This document shows, one piece after another, positions 12,337 to 23,722 of a stretch of DNA of 64,000 nt (its first letter is position 1; every line of letters begins with the position of its first letter). Origin of the DNA: Adiantum capillus-veneris (Eukaryota > Streptophyta > Polypodiopsida > Polypodiales > Pteridaceae); NCBI GenBank assembly GCA_014529385.2, contig CM043960.1:24242396-24306395 (forward strand), written 5' to 3'. Position numbers and translations under genes: made by a program. The notes under the pieces were generated by a model. That model was not told where the DNA came from and did no database searches. It saw nothing but the letters and a program-made list of their open reading frames with translations.

Positions 12337-12917
12337 TGTTGTTCAGGTAACAACAGAAAAAGAAGAGCATCAACCAGGACTTCACACATTTTTTTCAAGC
12401 CTAATGATTGTAATCAAACCCATTTTATTAATTAAAAATCCTGCAAGTCCAAAGCCATTGTGATGTTATTGAGTACCACTGAACCTAAAGGGGCCAATGG
12501 CTTACACGTTTGTAATTCTAAGCAGTCTCTTAACCTAATATTGAGCCCAATTAGCTAGAATTCCATTTCTACACCTTGCATAAGGTATAAAAGCCAATTT
12601 TTGTAACTCAATGACCTAAGTTTTAATTAATAAAGAGTAAGCATTGTTGAGCAGCTCAACGATTGTCTATCAATCTCTTGTCTCTCTTGCGTATGGTATT
12701 GCATTGCTATTTTGAGCATACCAATGCATTGGTACATGAAAGTTCTCTCTCTTAATGTAAGTTTCTTGCGATAAAGTGTGCTTTTAGTCATGCCCGTCTA
12801 CGAGCTATTTTTTGTTCCCTATGCACCATACACACACTAAAACTGGATTTTGACCTTAGGGATAGATGGAGCACGTCTAGAGGAAGCTATAGATCCCTTT
12901 TGGGACCAAAACCAACA
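12337..12917 (+). repeat. 3' LTR of element A
   Basis: It starts TGTTG just after the polypurine tract and probably ends CAACA, an inverted 5-bp match as expected for LTR ends, giving about 581 bp. A TATA box (TATAAAAG at 12596) sits in a context, AAGGTATA-x-GCCA-TTTTTG, shared with the element B LTR. AATAAAG about 35 bp downstream could serve polyadenylation. There is no 5' LTR in the window, so the right boundary rests on the end motif alone. Confidence 0.6.
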
Positions 12918-14379
12918 ATCCTAAAGTAGGCCATTTATCTTATGTGCAATTTTGTCCAGGAGTCATAAAAAACATTTGAGCACATGAGAGGGTAGAGGAT
13001 ACCCTGCCCATGCTAGATATTAAGTTTCATTCCATTCGGAGACCTGTAGCTACACAAATTTGTATGGATAAGGTTGCATTAGAGAAAGTATCTTTTGGTG
13101 TCTGATACACACTTGAGACTTAGATAAGTAGAAGCGACATAGACTTGGTTAATTCATGAGATTGGCTATCTCTTGTAGCCTCCATGCACTAGTAGGGTCA
13201 GCTACGTCACACGGATTGACATTTTATGTCTGTGGTTCTCGCTTTACTAGCATTGATATGGTGAGGCTTGGCAGCCAGCCAAAAATTCTTAAATGCTTGT
13301 TTTTAACATGTTAGAGTGTGTTTAAATATGACAAATGTGTCAATTGTGCATGTTTTCTATTCCTCGTTGAAATTTTAGTAGTTTGTTTGAAAAAGTTACT
13401 TTATTACAGAGTTTAGATAACAAAACTCTTTGTCTCTGATTGTGTGAAACACAATGTTGCACTGCAAGGAGGGCATAAATACAAATTCTCTATCTTTGGC
13501 TGTGCATATCATCATGTCGCACCGCAAAGCGGGCTTAACTAGTGACAAACATATAGTGAAGTAACTAATCTTATCCAAAACCATTCATTACAACATCATT
13601 TAGAAATAAAATCTGTATGTTATTTGTGTACATTTTCTATTCTAATTGGCTTTGTAATCGATCATTTTGGACAAGGTTATATGCTTTACTTTATAGTCCA
13701 AATAAGTGTATGTATTATCTTTGGATATGCAGACCATCATGTTGCATTGCAGGGAGGACCGTCGTTTAAATATACACCTTTTCCTTGACTGGGTAGACCT
13801 TTGTGTTGCACTGTAGGGAGGGTTGTGTTTTTTAAGCATTTTGTTTTGAATTATTTACATTAGTTAAGGTCTTTTTATGTTTATGTTTTTTGTCATTTAT
13901 TTTTATGACATTTTTAAGCATTGACATTTAGATTTACTTCTCTGACATGCCTTGCAAAATTCAAGCCATGTCACATGCTCATCGTGAAGTTGTAATTGAT
14001 TCTCTTGAACTCTATCTATAACATGTTTCATAGGATCATCTACAATGAGCATTTAATCCACTTGCGTCAAAGTTTGAGGATTTCATTATTGAGCTTGTGA
14101 GACTCTATTTCATCGAGCTCAAAGCCTCATTTTCTTTGACACAATTTGACCCAATCATGCTGATAATTGGAGTCATGCATGTAACAATCAAGTAACTCTT
14201 GGGACAAATTGTCTAAACGTTCGACAACATCCAACATCCTGAGACCAAGACTCTCCCAAGGATTCTAGATTGAATGCAACTAACTCACATCTGCATTTAG
14301 ATTTTAAGGGAAAAAGCAGACAAGAAGATTCATCCAAACATCCAAGGACTAAAGAGGAAGGTCTAGTTGCTCATGGAGC
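12918..14379. other. Non-coding region with degenerate repeats
   Basis: No gene is recognised. Between 13430 and 13830 a motif of the form TTGCACTGCAAGGAGGG, preceded by a CTTTGGCTGTGCATATCATCATG-like segment, recurs at about 13455, 13516, 13741 and 13805 with moderate divergence. The stretch 13950-14370 contains broken frames that may be decayed coding sequence upstream of the kinase fragment. Confidence 0.5.
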
Positions 14380-15030
14380 ATGATTCACCCACAAGCTCCC
14401 CAGCTCGGTGAAGGGCGCTTTGCTATTGTGAAGCAGGTGAAGGTAACGCATCTAGAATTTAAGGATGTAGTGTACGCAGCCAAGATTTTCAAGCTCATGT
14501 CACATGGAAAATTATCCCATACATATGGCACTAGAAGTGGGCACTTCCATGACTATTCAACATCATGGTATGATCCTTGCAAAAGCTCTTGTGCGCCATA
14601 GCATTAAGCCAATGCTTATCTTTCGACTGTGGAATGGTGGTCACCTAGAGCAGTGGATACAAGCATGCCACCACGATGGGAGTAAACCAGCCATAAGAGA
14701 GTTCTAATACACCTCTGGAAACTTGGAGTTGTTTATTGAGAACATATTACAAATCACAAATTCCCTCTTGCAGACTCTAAAGTTTTTGCACAACCATGAA
14801 ACTCTACACAATGATTTTCATGCTCGTAACATAATGAGAGACTGCACAATCATTGCACGCTCAATGCAAAGCATTATAAATTGAGAATATCGGATTGAAG
14901 AAGAAACTAGCAAGATATGAAGCAAAGTTTGAACCCTTAGAAGAAGATATATCGCAAGCAAGGCCAAGTGGATCCATTTAAACATATGAGTTTTGCTTAT
15001 CAAATATTATGGAATAATACACCCAAGATC
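14380..15030 (+). pseudogene. Protein kinase fragment (pseudogene)
   Basis: A glycine-loop-like QLGEGRFAIVKQV followed by VYAAKIFK (kinase subdomains I and II with the ATP-binding lysine) is at about 14400-14500. In other frames follow HLEQWIQ, LLQTLKFLHNHETLHNDFHARNIM (catalytic loop HxDxxxxN, about 14640-14840) and a remnant resembling the YIAPEA segment near 14945. Order and spacing match a eukaryotic protein kinase domain, but at least three frame changes and several stops break it. It could be a host gene copy or a fragment carried by a transposon. No introns are evident, which leans towards a retrocopy. Confidence 0.7.
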
Positions 15031-15129
15031 TAAGGTAGATCTTCTCTATGCACATTCTATCCTTTTGTAGTTGCTCTTTTTGTAAAAGCCTACACTTTTA
15101 GAAATAACCAAATGAAATACTTTTTATCT

Positions 15130-15130
<1 letters not shown>

Positions 15131-15167
<37 letters not shown>

Positions 15168-15176
15168 TCTAACATT
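15131..15176. repeat. GA microsatellite
   Basis: About 20 GA units with one interruption near the start. It separates the kinase remnant from the hAT remnant. Confidence 0.9.
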
Positions 15177-15205
15177 TAAGAGCTCTATTTGATTAATAAT
15201 GATGC

Positions 15206-15660
15206 TTAAACATCATCTAGAGTGTCAATCACAGGCACCAAGTCATCTACTTCCTCCACATCTAAGCAATTTGGATCCACATCTTCAAGATCCCACTCAA
15301 TTTCATCATTAGAGTAGGCTTCATCTATAATTCTTTCTGGGTCTAAAAACATTTGAAGCTTTTCTATGTAGCTCGTGTAGCTATCCTTTCCAGCTTGTGC
15401 ATTACTCACATATTGCAAAACACATATAGTAGATCTGCATGCCATTTAGGAGTTAATCGCTTTCTTTTCTTAGTGTGTACAAAGGCTAAAGATGACCAAT
15501 TTTGCTCACAACTTCCATTAGAGGTGGCCACTGACAAGACTCTAATAGCCATGTGTTGTAGCTCCACTTTCTCCCGACCATATTCTTTCAACCAAATAGG
15601 TGCACTCATTGTCTTGATTGCATCTATGTGCCATGGTTATCCAAAGATTCCTTCTCTATT
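15206..15660 (-). pseudogene. hAT-family transposase C-terminal fragment
   Basis: Minus-strand frames encode PIWLKEYGREKVELQHMAIR, VLSVATSNGSCEQNWSSLAF and HTKKRKRLTPKWHADLLYVF, the hallmark of the hAT dimerisation domain: an LQxxAIRVLS helix, a CExNWS core, and HxKKRxRL followed by DLxxV. An acidic tail follows in a shifted frame (about 15445-15206, ending DLVPVIDTLDDV). One frameshift separates the two parts. The N-terminal DDE core is absent, cut off where element C begins at 15699. It is a dead fragment. Confidence 0.85.
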
Positions 15661-15698
15661 GGTGTAATCTGTCTTTTGTGTATAAGCAACCCTGCCAT

Positions 15699-15957
15699 TG
15701 AAGCGGTCCGGGGCGGGCAACAAGAAGAGCAACCTCTAGACACCCTTCAAGGCTCCCGTGCTGCTCAATGGGGCTGGGGCACAACACAACACAAACCAAA
15801 ACAACAAACCCCCAGCCAAATCCCAACTACACAAGGGGCACCACCTAGTTTAAGAGCGAACTAGGACGCAAAAGAGGAGAATCGTTAGAGCAACCCACAA
15901 ACAAGCAAGGAATTTACACTAACCCTAACACCAATGGAACACTCTCACACACTAAAA

Positions 15958-16013
<56 letters not shown>

Positions 16014-17175
16014 TGCTCGAGCTGCCTTGAAGTGTATCGTTAATGATCAAGCAAACATAAATATATATATGTAAGAAGAGAGAGAAGGGGGAAGGGGGCG
16101 ATTGTTGCACTAATGCCTTCTTACAAATCTGTCATGACCAATCAAAGTGAGATTAGTATTTGTTCAACATAGCCTGAGTAAATTACACCACAACACATCA
16201 CAAGAAAAAAGCCACCCCAATCACTGTCTTAAGGCCAGGGGAGTCCTCTCCACCCTGTCACCCTCTTACAGCATGTGGGATTTATGGCTAAATTGATAAC
16301 AATACCCGGAGACAAGCTATCAAGAACTTAAATAAAACACCAAGACACTTACACATCATTATTGTCCATGACTTCACGTTGGAAGGGAGACAAGGTATCC
16401 ATGCTTAGTCCAAATTCACCCTCCTTGATTCAGCAAATGTTGGGCTTAATCTAGTAGGAGAAATGATAGATTTCCTACTCTCAATTTAATGATCACTCTC
16501 TCTTACAATGGCATAGAGTTCCCTTTGCTAATCACCCCTAATACAACACATACATATGCCTAATGCCAATGAGATTCCACTCAAGAGCTCCTTCTCAAGA
16601 GGTTGAGCTTGGCTTCTCAAGCTATAGCATAGTGCTCTTTTTCTCCCCCGTTTTTGTGCTAGCTACACCCTCCTTTTATAGCAATTTTGAAGGCTAGGGT
16701 TACTCCTCTAACCATGGTTGGGTTAGATTTTCAGCAATTTATCTAATTTCTTTTGCTTGGAATTATCAAGAAGTTGGTGGGGAAAGAGAGAGGAGAGAAA
16801 TGGAGGTGATAGGACTTTTCATAGTGGGTTAGTGTTAGTAGAGTTAGTATTAATTTACAAATGGAATTGGATATTTACAATGGGAGTATCCATGTAGGAT
16901 ACAAATAAGGAAGAAAAACTCTTAAGAGGTAAGAAAAGGTGGATTTCTTACAAGGTTGATGCTCCAAGTGTCTTGAGTAGGGCCAATTTTGACGCTTGTT
17001 GACGGTCCACTAGCTTTGACGGTACATTTTTTCTCCACTCTTGACCTTCCTTGAGAGACAAGGTAATTGAAGCTGAGTAATCAACCACCATGATGCTGTC
17101 TTTTAAGAGAAGAGGCTGAATTTTGTGGTTTTTTTGATAGATATGGGTAATTTGGAGGAGGAAAAATGAGACTAG
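15699..17175 (-). repeat. 3' LTR of element C, first part
   Basis: Nearly identical to 42261-43719. It starts TGAAG (seen as CTTCA at the 3' end on the minus strand) and runs to the CACTA insertion point. It contains a long GA microsatellite (15961-16010), which is longer than in the other LTR and explains most of the length difference. The last three bases, TAG (17173-17175), are one copy of the CACTA target duplication. Confidence 0.95.
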
Positions 17176-17204
17176 CACTACAAGAGGTTGTGTGCTCTTG
17201 TGAC

Positions 17205-17400
17205 GCTGTTAGCGACGGAAATACACTGGGTTTTTATAACCCCCGGCGTCGCTAAAACCGTCGCTACGAGAGCGTCGCTATATGCGTCGCTATAAGTAGC
17301 GACGCTCATAGCGACGGTTATAGCGACGTTTACACAGAAGACTATAGCGACGCTCATAGCGACGCTACAGAGCCATAAATAGCGACGGTTATAGCGACGC
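17205..17400. repeat. Subterminal TAGCGACG repeats of the CACTA element (left end)
   Basis: About twelve copies of TAGCGACG or its complement CGTCGCTA lie within 200 bp in both orientations, several arranged as inverted pairs. In En/Spm elements such subterminal motifs are bound by the element's own DNA-binding protein. The right end (about 34000-34100) has only two clear copies plus degenerate GCATCGCT forms, so the two ends are unequal. Confidence 0.9.
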
Positions 17401-17545
17401 CCGAGAGAAATTTTTTTTGGTGGCAGGGCATTGAATGCCCTGCCACCCATCAACCATATTGTACTTGATTCACTTTTTAAAAAAAGTGCAAGGGTAGATA
17501 ATAGACCTAAAATAGTCACCCACAAGACGCATTGTTTGCAAAATT

Positions 17546-17650
17546 GACAATTGTACACATCATAGGCAAAATGAATTGATTGGCAAATGTAATAATGACA
17601 ATTGTACAACATCATAGGCATAAAGAATTGATTGGCAAAAGGAACTGCGG
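17546..17650. repeat. 51-bp tandem duplication in the CACTA left end
   Basis: Two imperfect copies of a unit starting GACAATTGTACA (17546 and 17597) lie between the subterminal region and the 3' end of the Transposase_24 gene. Open frames across this area are accidental. Confidence 0.8.
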
Positions 17651-17764
17651 TGACAAATGTAATAATATACATGGTTCAAAAAGACGTATAAAATCCGTCT
17701 CATGATACATAAGCTATGAGAACCCTAAACTAATGCTATCTAGCTACGGCTAAACTGACGTCGT

Positions 17765-19078
17765 CTAGTCAGACGTCTCATCGCGTCCAAGCGGCGTATC
17801 TGTCGGATTCTGCAAAAAAAAGACAATAAGACAGCTTTCAGTAAGTATAAACATATAACGACATTTATAAAACAATACAAAAAATAGAAAAGAGTAAACC
17901 CTAATACTAACCATGCCGCTGCGAGAACTGAGAATGTCCATCAGGGCGTTTAAGCCCTTCCTGTCTGCGTACTCGCGCTCGTACGGTGTGGGATCACGTC
18001 CTGTCATCGACCACTGTCAAAACATACAAAGATTTCATTATGTTAGAATTAAAAAACTCATAAACCCTAAACTATCAAACATAAAGAGCAATGCGAAAAC
18101 ACTTACAAAATCGGCCTCAAATGATGCCCATCCACCGCTCCCCAAGTGGTGCGAGCTCCCTGCCTCTACTCGCGCTCTGGCTGCATCCTTTTGTTGCTTC
18201 CACTTGTCGGGATTCTCGCGCGCTGCTTTCTTCGCATTCTTCCAATCTTCTTTGGCCAGCCAATCTGGCCTGTTCCACCCATTCTTGATTGCTTTTTGCA
18301 CTTCGGAACACTTGTGTTTGCAGTATTCGCGCATTCGAATCTTCATCAGGTCTTCATTGAAGCGTTGATCCCGTGTTGGAACGGGAAACTCATCATGAAG
18401 TATGCTGATGACTCTGTTTTTTAAATCACTTGGTACTTCACTCCATTTGTTTAGTATGTAGTGTCTAAACAGCTGAGAGCAAAGACCACGCATGCGCGAG
18501 ATCACCCTCTTGCCGTCATCATCCATGATGATGCCGCCGCTGAAGTCGACGGAGTAAGACAAGCCCTCTGGCCGGTGACGCGTGAACTTGGGTGTCCCGG
18601 CAGGGGTCTCTAGCGGCGTGTCGATGGGGGTACGGACGTCAGGTGTCTCCAACGGTGTCTGGGCCCCAAAGTGAGGAGTGTCGAGTGGGGTGGCTCCTGG
18701 CGGAGTAGGTAGAGGTGTGTAGCTTCTAGGAACAGTCAGCCGTGCAAAACCTGGCGTAGATGGAGATGCTGTGGCTGGTGTGGGGGCGGGCAAAGAAGGG
18801 GAGGGTAAAGAGCCTCGTCAAACACGAGGCGGTGTGGAGGCATCGGTGGCAGAATCCCCACAACAACCGCCACCACCACCACTATAGCGCCGGTGTCTAG
18901 ACGAGTGTGAAGCTCGTCTCGTCGATGCCGAAGCTTCGGAGCACACCGAATGCTCCGAAAGAGAGGGAGATGCGGATGGAGTAGGAACGCGCGATGATGC
19001 GCCAGAGCGATGACGCTCCACGTACCACTGTCTCTGCTGCGGTGACAAAGAAGAAAGAAACTCCTCATCATCCATACC
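17765..19078 (-). pseudogene. CACTA second gene, Transposase_24-type (one stop codon)
   Basis: There are three exons on the minus strand: 19078-18107, 18013-17912 and 17809-17765. The introns start GTAAGT and GTTAGT and end ACAG and GCAG, and all joins keep frame (373 codons with stop). The N-terminal third is Ser/Pro/Thr-rich. The conserved part reads RMRGLCSQLFRHYILNKW, WNRPDWLAKEDW, then GGWASFEADF joined to WSMTGRDPTPYE, typical of the plant En/Spm Transposase_24 family that accompanies TNP2 and probably binds DNA. An in-frame TGA at 18818-18820 interrupts the protein near residue 87; a CGA-to-TGA change is likely. A CAG just before the first ATG suggests a further upstream non-coding exon, which the chromovirus insertion at 19198 would separate from this gene. 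Confidence 0.85.
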
Positions 19079-19198
19079 TGCATTAAACACACGAATATTT
19101 AAACTTAATATTGAATGAATAGAGTAGACAATGACGTAAAGACCATTAAATACAATGACGTAATGACGCATATAAATACAATGACGCAATGAATTGAG

Positions 19199-20791
19199 TG
19201 TCATAATAATCAATATCTAATTCTCCTAAATGATTTTCTCATATTAAACTGATCATTTAATGTGGGGAAGTGCCAAGGGAGAAAAAGCTAGAATATTGGT
19301 TAAGTTAGCAGACCGGCCACAGTAGGGATCCAAAGGAGGGAAAATAGGGATCCAAAGGGGGGGCCATCTGCAAAAGATCCATGTGAAACAATGGGCCAAA
19401 AAGACCCTAAGGTTCAGCCCATTAAGACTTCCAAAATGCTAAGGTTCCAAAATTCAAAGGTTGTGTCCAAAGGTCAACCCTAGGGAAAATTGGATGCTTA
19501 GTGTGTGCCCAAAAAGTCTTTCTACATCCCTACATGGGAGGGGGCGAGCCCCAAAGCTAGGGGATGAGAGAGAAAGCCACACACACACACACAGGCTCCC
19601 TTTACACAAAGGGAATGAGGGACACATGTCAGCTCCCTAGGCCAGATGCCCACAAGGTGTGCCCAATTCCTATTGGAAGACCCTTAAAGTGGACCAATGA
19701 GAATTAAGCTAGAGTAAATCTAGTTTAATTAATTTAAAAACATTTAATAAAAGAAACCAATGAGAATTAAGTCTCCTAGAAGACTATTGGGCAGTCTCCC
19801 AAGGGGTCCAATGAGCATTCAGGAGCCCCATGGCTTGCCTGATTCCTATTGGCCAGGAGGCAAAGGGGTCCAATGAGAGTTTAGTTTAATTATTTAATTA
19901 CCTAAAGCTCTCACAAAAGGGGAAAGGGGGACACATGTCTAAAGGCTATCACTTATGCTGCTTAATCCCTATTGGCTTGACCTGGGGAGGTCCAATGAGG
20001 CAAAAGCCAGACTTATTTAGCAGCTAGGGCTCGCCCAAGAGAGAGGGGGGGCCGATTTTTGCTTGGCATTCACACACACACTCTCACACTTGACCATGTG
20101 TGAAGGGAAAATACTCTATCTCCTCCCAAGCTTTAATGGAGAGCTCATCACCTACTCCAAGCTTGTGAGATAGAAGCCTACATCAACACTCTCTTGGCAT
20201 GTGGATGCAAATCCAACCAAGAGCCAAGCTTCAATGCATGCTCATCTTCTCTACCAAGCTAATTACTAAGCTAAGCTATGCTAATATGAGTGATTATGTG
20301 AGGAGATGTACTTCTTTCTCGTAAGATACTTCTTTTTCCTCTCAATCTACTCTCATACCCTGCTAGCTCTCACCATCTTCGAAGGTGTGTGAGGTCTTGG
20401 GTCTGGGAACGGGGATAATTCAAGTTGTGTTTGATTAAGTGTTTTGCTTGGTGTATGAAGCTTCCATCTTCATTGCACTAGCTAGTCTTGAAGGAACACA
20501 AAGAATTGTATTGTACAATGTCTCTCTTGATGGGAGAAACCATAATACAAAGCCTTTTGGAGGGGGGACCGGCTCCATGCAAATCCGGTCCTCAACTGTT
20601 GTCAATAGCTTAATTGTTGCTCTCTCTTTTGAAAGTATTGTCGATGCTATCTAACTAGGTGTTATGCTTTTTGTTGCTCTCTCCACCCAAGCACTCTTGT
20701 AATTCTCATTAGGAATCTATTCTAATGAAATGCCCACTATGTTCATGCTAAATTCCGCTACACATAAGATTTTAGGCCATTAAATGTTACA
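19199..20791 (+). repeat. 5' LTR of the chromovirus
   Basis: 1,593 bp with TG...CA ends, nearly identical to 26516-28110. U3 contains repeated paired CCAAT motifs. A 71-codon open frame (20439-20654) occurs identically in both LTRs but resembles nothing and is a consequence of LTR identity. Confidence 0.97.
19672..19996 (+). promoter_or_regulatory. Array of paired inverted CCAAT boxes in the LTR
   Basis: CCAATGAG occurs at 19694 (as CCAATGAG), 19757, 19808, 19870 and 19992. Four of these are preceded by an inverted box ATTGG at 19672, 19786, 19848 and 19971, with start-to-start spacing of 22, 22, 22 and 21 bp. CCAAT boxes are bound by NF-Y in plants; the regular two-turn spacing suggests a modular enhancer. 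The same array is in the right LTR. Function is inferred. Confidence 0.6.
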
Positions 20792-20792
20792 T

Positions 20793-20804
20793 TGGTATCA
20801 GAGC
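20793..20804 (+). promoter_or_regulatory. Primer-binding site, chromovirus
   Basis: TGGTATCAGAGC, one base after the 5' LTR, is the classic complement of the 3' end of plant initiator methionine tRNA used to prime minus-strand synthesis. Confidence 0.95.
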
Positions 20805-21208
20805 TCAAGGTTTCTCTTTTCTTGCTCAAGAAGGGAGGTCCTCAAGCTAGCTACAAATGGTTGGTATTATTAATTGCCTGTGAATAAGTAGAATAGGGAT
20901 TTTTCAGCCTTGCAGTGCGCCTGCCTTTGTGCAGTTAACGGGGCATCACCGTCGAGAGCTATGGTCTTAATAGTGGAGTCCTACGGGGCTTGCCTACGGC
21001 TTAACCACTATTGAGCTATTAGAAGCTTGACAAGAGCCGGTGCTGTTTTGGTGTCGAAAGACCCTCTCTTCTATTCCTTGCAATTAATGGTATTCGAGCC
21101 GCGGGTACAGTAGCTTGAGTGCTTTTTCTAAAGGGGTAAAGAGGAGAAGCAACTAGGGCTTGAAGTGCCAAAGTACACCTAAAAAGTTTACACCTAAAAG
21201 TTGTTAGA

Positions 21209-23722
21209 ATGGCTGACAATATTAAAGAGAGTGAAATTAATGTTGATAACTTTGATTTTGCTCATGAGCAAGCTACTAATGATGCTTCAATGCTTGTTAA
21301 TTATCTTGTTTCTAGGCTTCAACAAGCCATGGGCAATCCATCTCTCCAAAGTGAAGTGCAACGGCAGCTCCGTGCTCACGGGATTCTCCAAGCTCATCAC
21401 CATGACGAGAGAACACCTAGGAAGCCTCCTTGTGAGACTACCAAAAGAGGTCTCTCTCCGATTCGGGAAGAAGAAGAGAATCCATATGAAGGGCTCAATA
21501 ACTTACTTCTTGATGATGCATCTCCTTCCCAAAGGAGAACTCAAGAGCCTCCACCGAAGGAACGAGAAAGAAGCGAGTCTCCCGCCACCTCGGCGGAGAT
21601 GGCTCCACGAAGACGGCGGGCTAAACGCTCTCCATCACCACCAAAGCGGAGAAGACCATCACACTCTTCTCCACGCCATAATTCAAAGAGGGATGATAAA
21701 AAGCAAGAGAAGAAAAAGGCGAGAAAAAGGACACCCTCTTCTCCATCTTCTTCATCCTCTTCCTCTTATGAAAGCTATGGTGAAGACGACAAAGATCAAG
21801 ACAAGAAAAAGGCGAGAAAGAGGTCACCCTCTTCTCCACCTTCTTCAAATTCTTCATCTTCTGAAGAAAGTGATGGTGCAACTTTTGAACCATCAAAAAG
21901 AAGAGGCCATAGGAAATCCTATGCCGCATGGAAGAGGTCGTCCAAGCTGAAGAAATTCAAAGAGGGAGGGAAGAGCATCTCTTTCCTTACCTATGATGGC
22001 ACCTTTGGTGCTACAGACAAAGTTTTGGCCTTTATCCAGCAATTCGATGCGGCGTTTGGAGATGAGGGCTTCACGGAGTCCTCTAAGCTACGCCATGTAG
22101 CTATGCACTTTCAAAAGTCCGCCAGACAATGGTGGTCTAGCCTACGAGCCAACGGTGAAGCTCCACGAACATGGAAGGCTTTAAGAGCTTCCATTATGAA
22201 GCAGTTTTTGGCCACCGATGCCAAAGACAAAGTACTCACCGAATGGCGAAGCTTAAAGCTCTCTCCCAATGAATCCATCCACAAATATGTAGACAAGTTT
22301 TGGGACCTACAACTCAAAGCCACTGTCTTCAAAAAGTTGGATTTTGGAGAGCAAAAGCAACAATTTTGTGCGGGCTTAACCGAAGAAATGGCGGAGTATG
22401 TCAACTCCCAAAGGCCACGTACCATATCGGCGGTAATACACCATACTGTGGTGGCCTCGCGAATCAATTTCCAAACGGGGGGTAAAAGAAATAATAAGCC
22501 CCCGGAAAACAAGGGTTCCAATGAGCCTAAGGGGAAGGACAATGTCCAAAAGTCTCCTAAGGGCAATTCCAACAAAGCTAAAGAGAAGGGAGTTTACAAA
22601 GGAAAGAATAAACTCTCTCCTGAAGAGCTTGAGCGTTATCGTAAAGATAACCGGTGTTTCAAGTGCGGTGAACAAGGGCATGCGTACCGCGCTTGTCCCC
22701 AAAAGAACAACCGCCAAGATCCTCCTAGAGCTTCTTTGGTTGAAATCCAAGAGGAGGAGATTCATCAAACTCACCACAAAGGATCTCCTCTATGCCATGC
22801 TTGGGGAAAGGTAAGAGAACATGATGCTTTTATTCTCTTTGACCCTGGTTCTACTCACAATTTCATATCTATGGAGTTAGCCACCAAGCTAGGCATACAA
22901 TCCTACGAGATGGGAGATATCCTACCCACAGACAGTGCCTTCAAGGGGCAAGAAGCTTCAGTCACTCCCTTAATCGGGAAATTGAGGCTTCATGTCCAAG
23001 GCTATGTGGACAAAGAGGACTTCTTTATCTCTCCTCTCAAGCATGAGGATGTAATCCTAGGGGCACCATGGTTTGACCGCCTGGCTGCCCATGTTAAATT
23101 TCCTGAAAGGAGAATCTCCTTTAAGTTCAGGGAAAAGGACATGTATATAGATGCTAGGGAGATGGGTAACACCATCCCCATTGTACATACACCAGCTTTC
23201 AACAAGTCAATAAAGAGCTCTATTTCCGTGTACATGATTTTTGTTAAAGATTCTCAAAATGAACCTAATGCTTTAGCAAAAGAAAATAAAAGCAACCAAA
23301 AGGAATTAGAGTTATCCAATTTTCTCAAGGGGTTTCAAGATGTCTTTATTGACGACATCCCTTGTGAGCTACCTCCTAAACGAGGTAATGACAACCATGC
23401 AATTGAACTTCTTCCAGCAAGTTCACCGCCTAACAAACCTCCTTATAGAGTTTCTCAAGCTCAACAAGAGGAGATTATGCGGCAAGTGCATGACTTAGTT
23501 GAGAAGGGCATGGTTAGGCCTAGCTCATCTCCATTTTGCTCACCTGTGCTATTAGTGCAAAAGAAAGACGGCACATATCGTATGTGTGTCGACTATAGAG
23601 CACTAAATAGGATCACTATCAAGAATAGGTTTCCCGTTCCACGGGTAGAAGACCTATTTGATAAGCTACAAGGATCGACCTACTTCAGTAGGATTGACCT
23701 AAAAGTGGCTACCATCAAATAA
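21209..23722 (+). pseudogene. Chromovirus gag, protease and start of reverse transcriptase
   Basis: An 837-codon frame starting at the first ATG after the leader. Residues about 125-240 are rich in Arg/Lys-Ser and contain an internal duplication ([16 protein letters not shown] and [16 protein letters not shown]). The Gag core follows at about 260-420 ([10 protein letters not shown]), then a CCHC knuckle [14 protein letters not shown] at about 483. The protease active site reads FDPGSTHNF at about 544 (Asp-Pro-Gly, a known variant of Asp-Ser/Thr-Gly), with ILGAPWF at about 614. Reverse transcriptase begins near 745 ([20 protein letters not shown]). The frame ends early because the A-run at 23701-23704 lacks one base, shifting the frame within the RT fingers. 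Confidence 0.93.

Larger units (their letters stand above)
3175..12917 (+). mobile_element. Element A: 5'-truncated gypsy-type LTR retrotransposon with ORF3
   Basis: The order is RNase H remnant, two zinc-binding domains, integrase core, second protease-like domain with a Trp-rich tail, internal polypurine tract, two-exon ORF3, 3' polypurine tract and 3' LTR. Every block is collinear with element B (45.5-60.6 kb), which is why I treat the region as one element and not several fragments. LTR, gag, first protease and reverse transcriptase are missing from the left side. The body is full of stops and frameshifts and cannot be autonomous. The left boundary is set where similarity to B begins. The right boundary is an inferred LTR end (CAACA at 12913-12917, mirroring the TGTTG start). 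Confidence 0.75.

Noticed and set aside
17178-17672. 164-codon minus-strand frame at the CACTA left end
   Set aside because: It runs through the subterminal TAGCGACG repeats and a 51-bp duplication (AIVxVAMSVA-type repeats in the translation), so it is not a gene.
20439-20654. 71-codon frame found twice (also 27758-27973)
   Set aside because: The identity of the two is explained by LTR identity; no start context or known domain.
21201-21950. 249-codon frame overlapping chromovirus gag in another phase
   Set aside because: Shadow of the Arg/Ser-rich gag codons; no independent motif.
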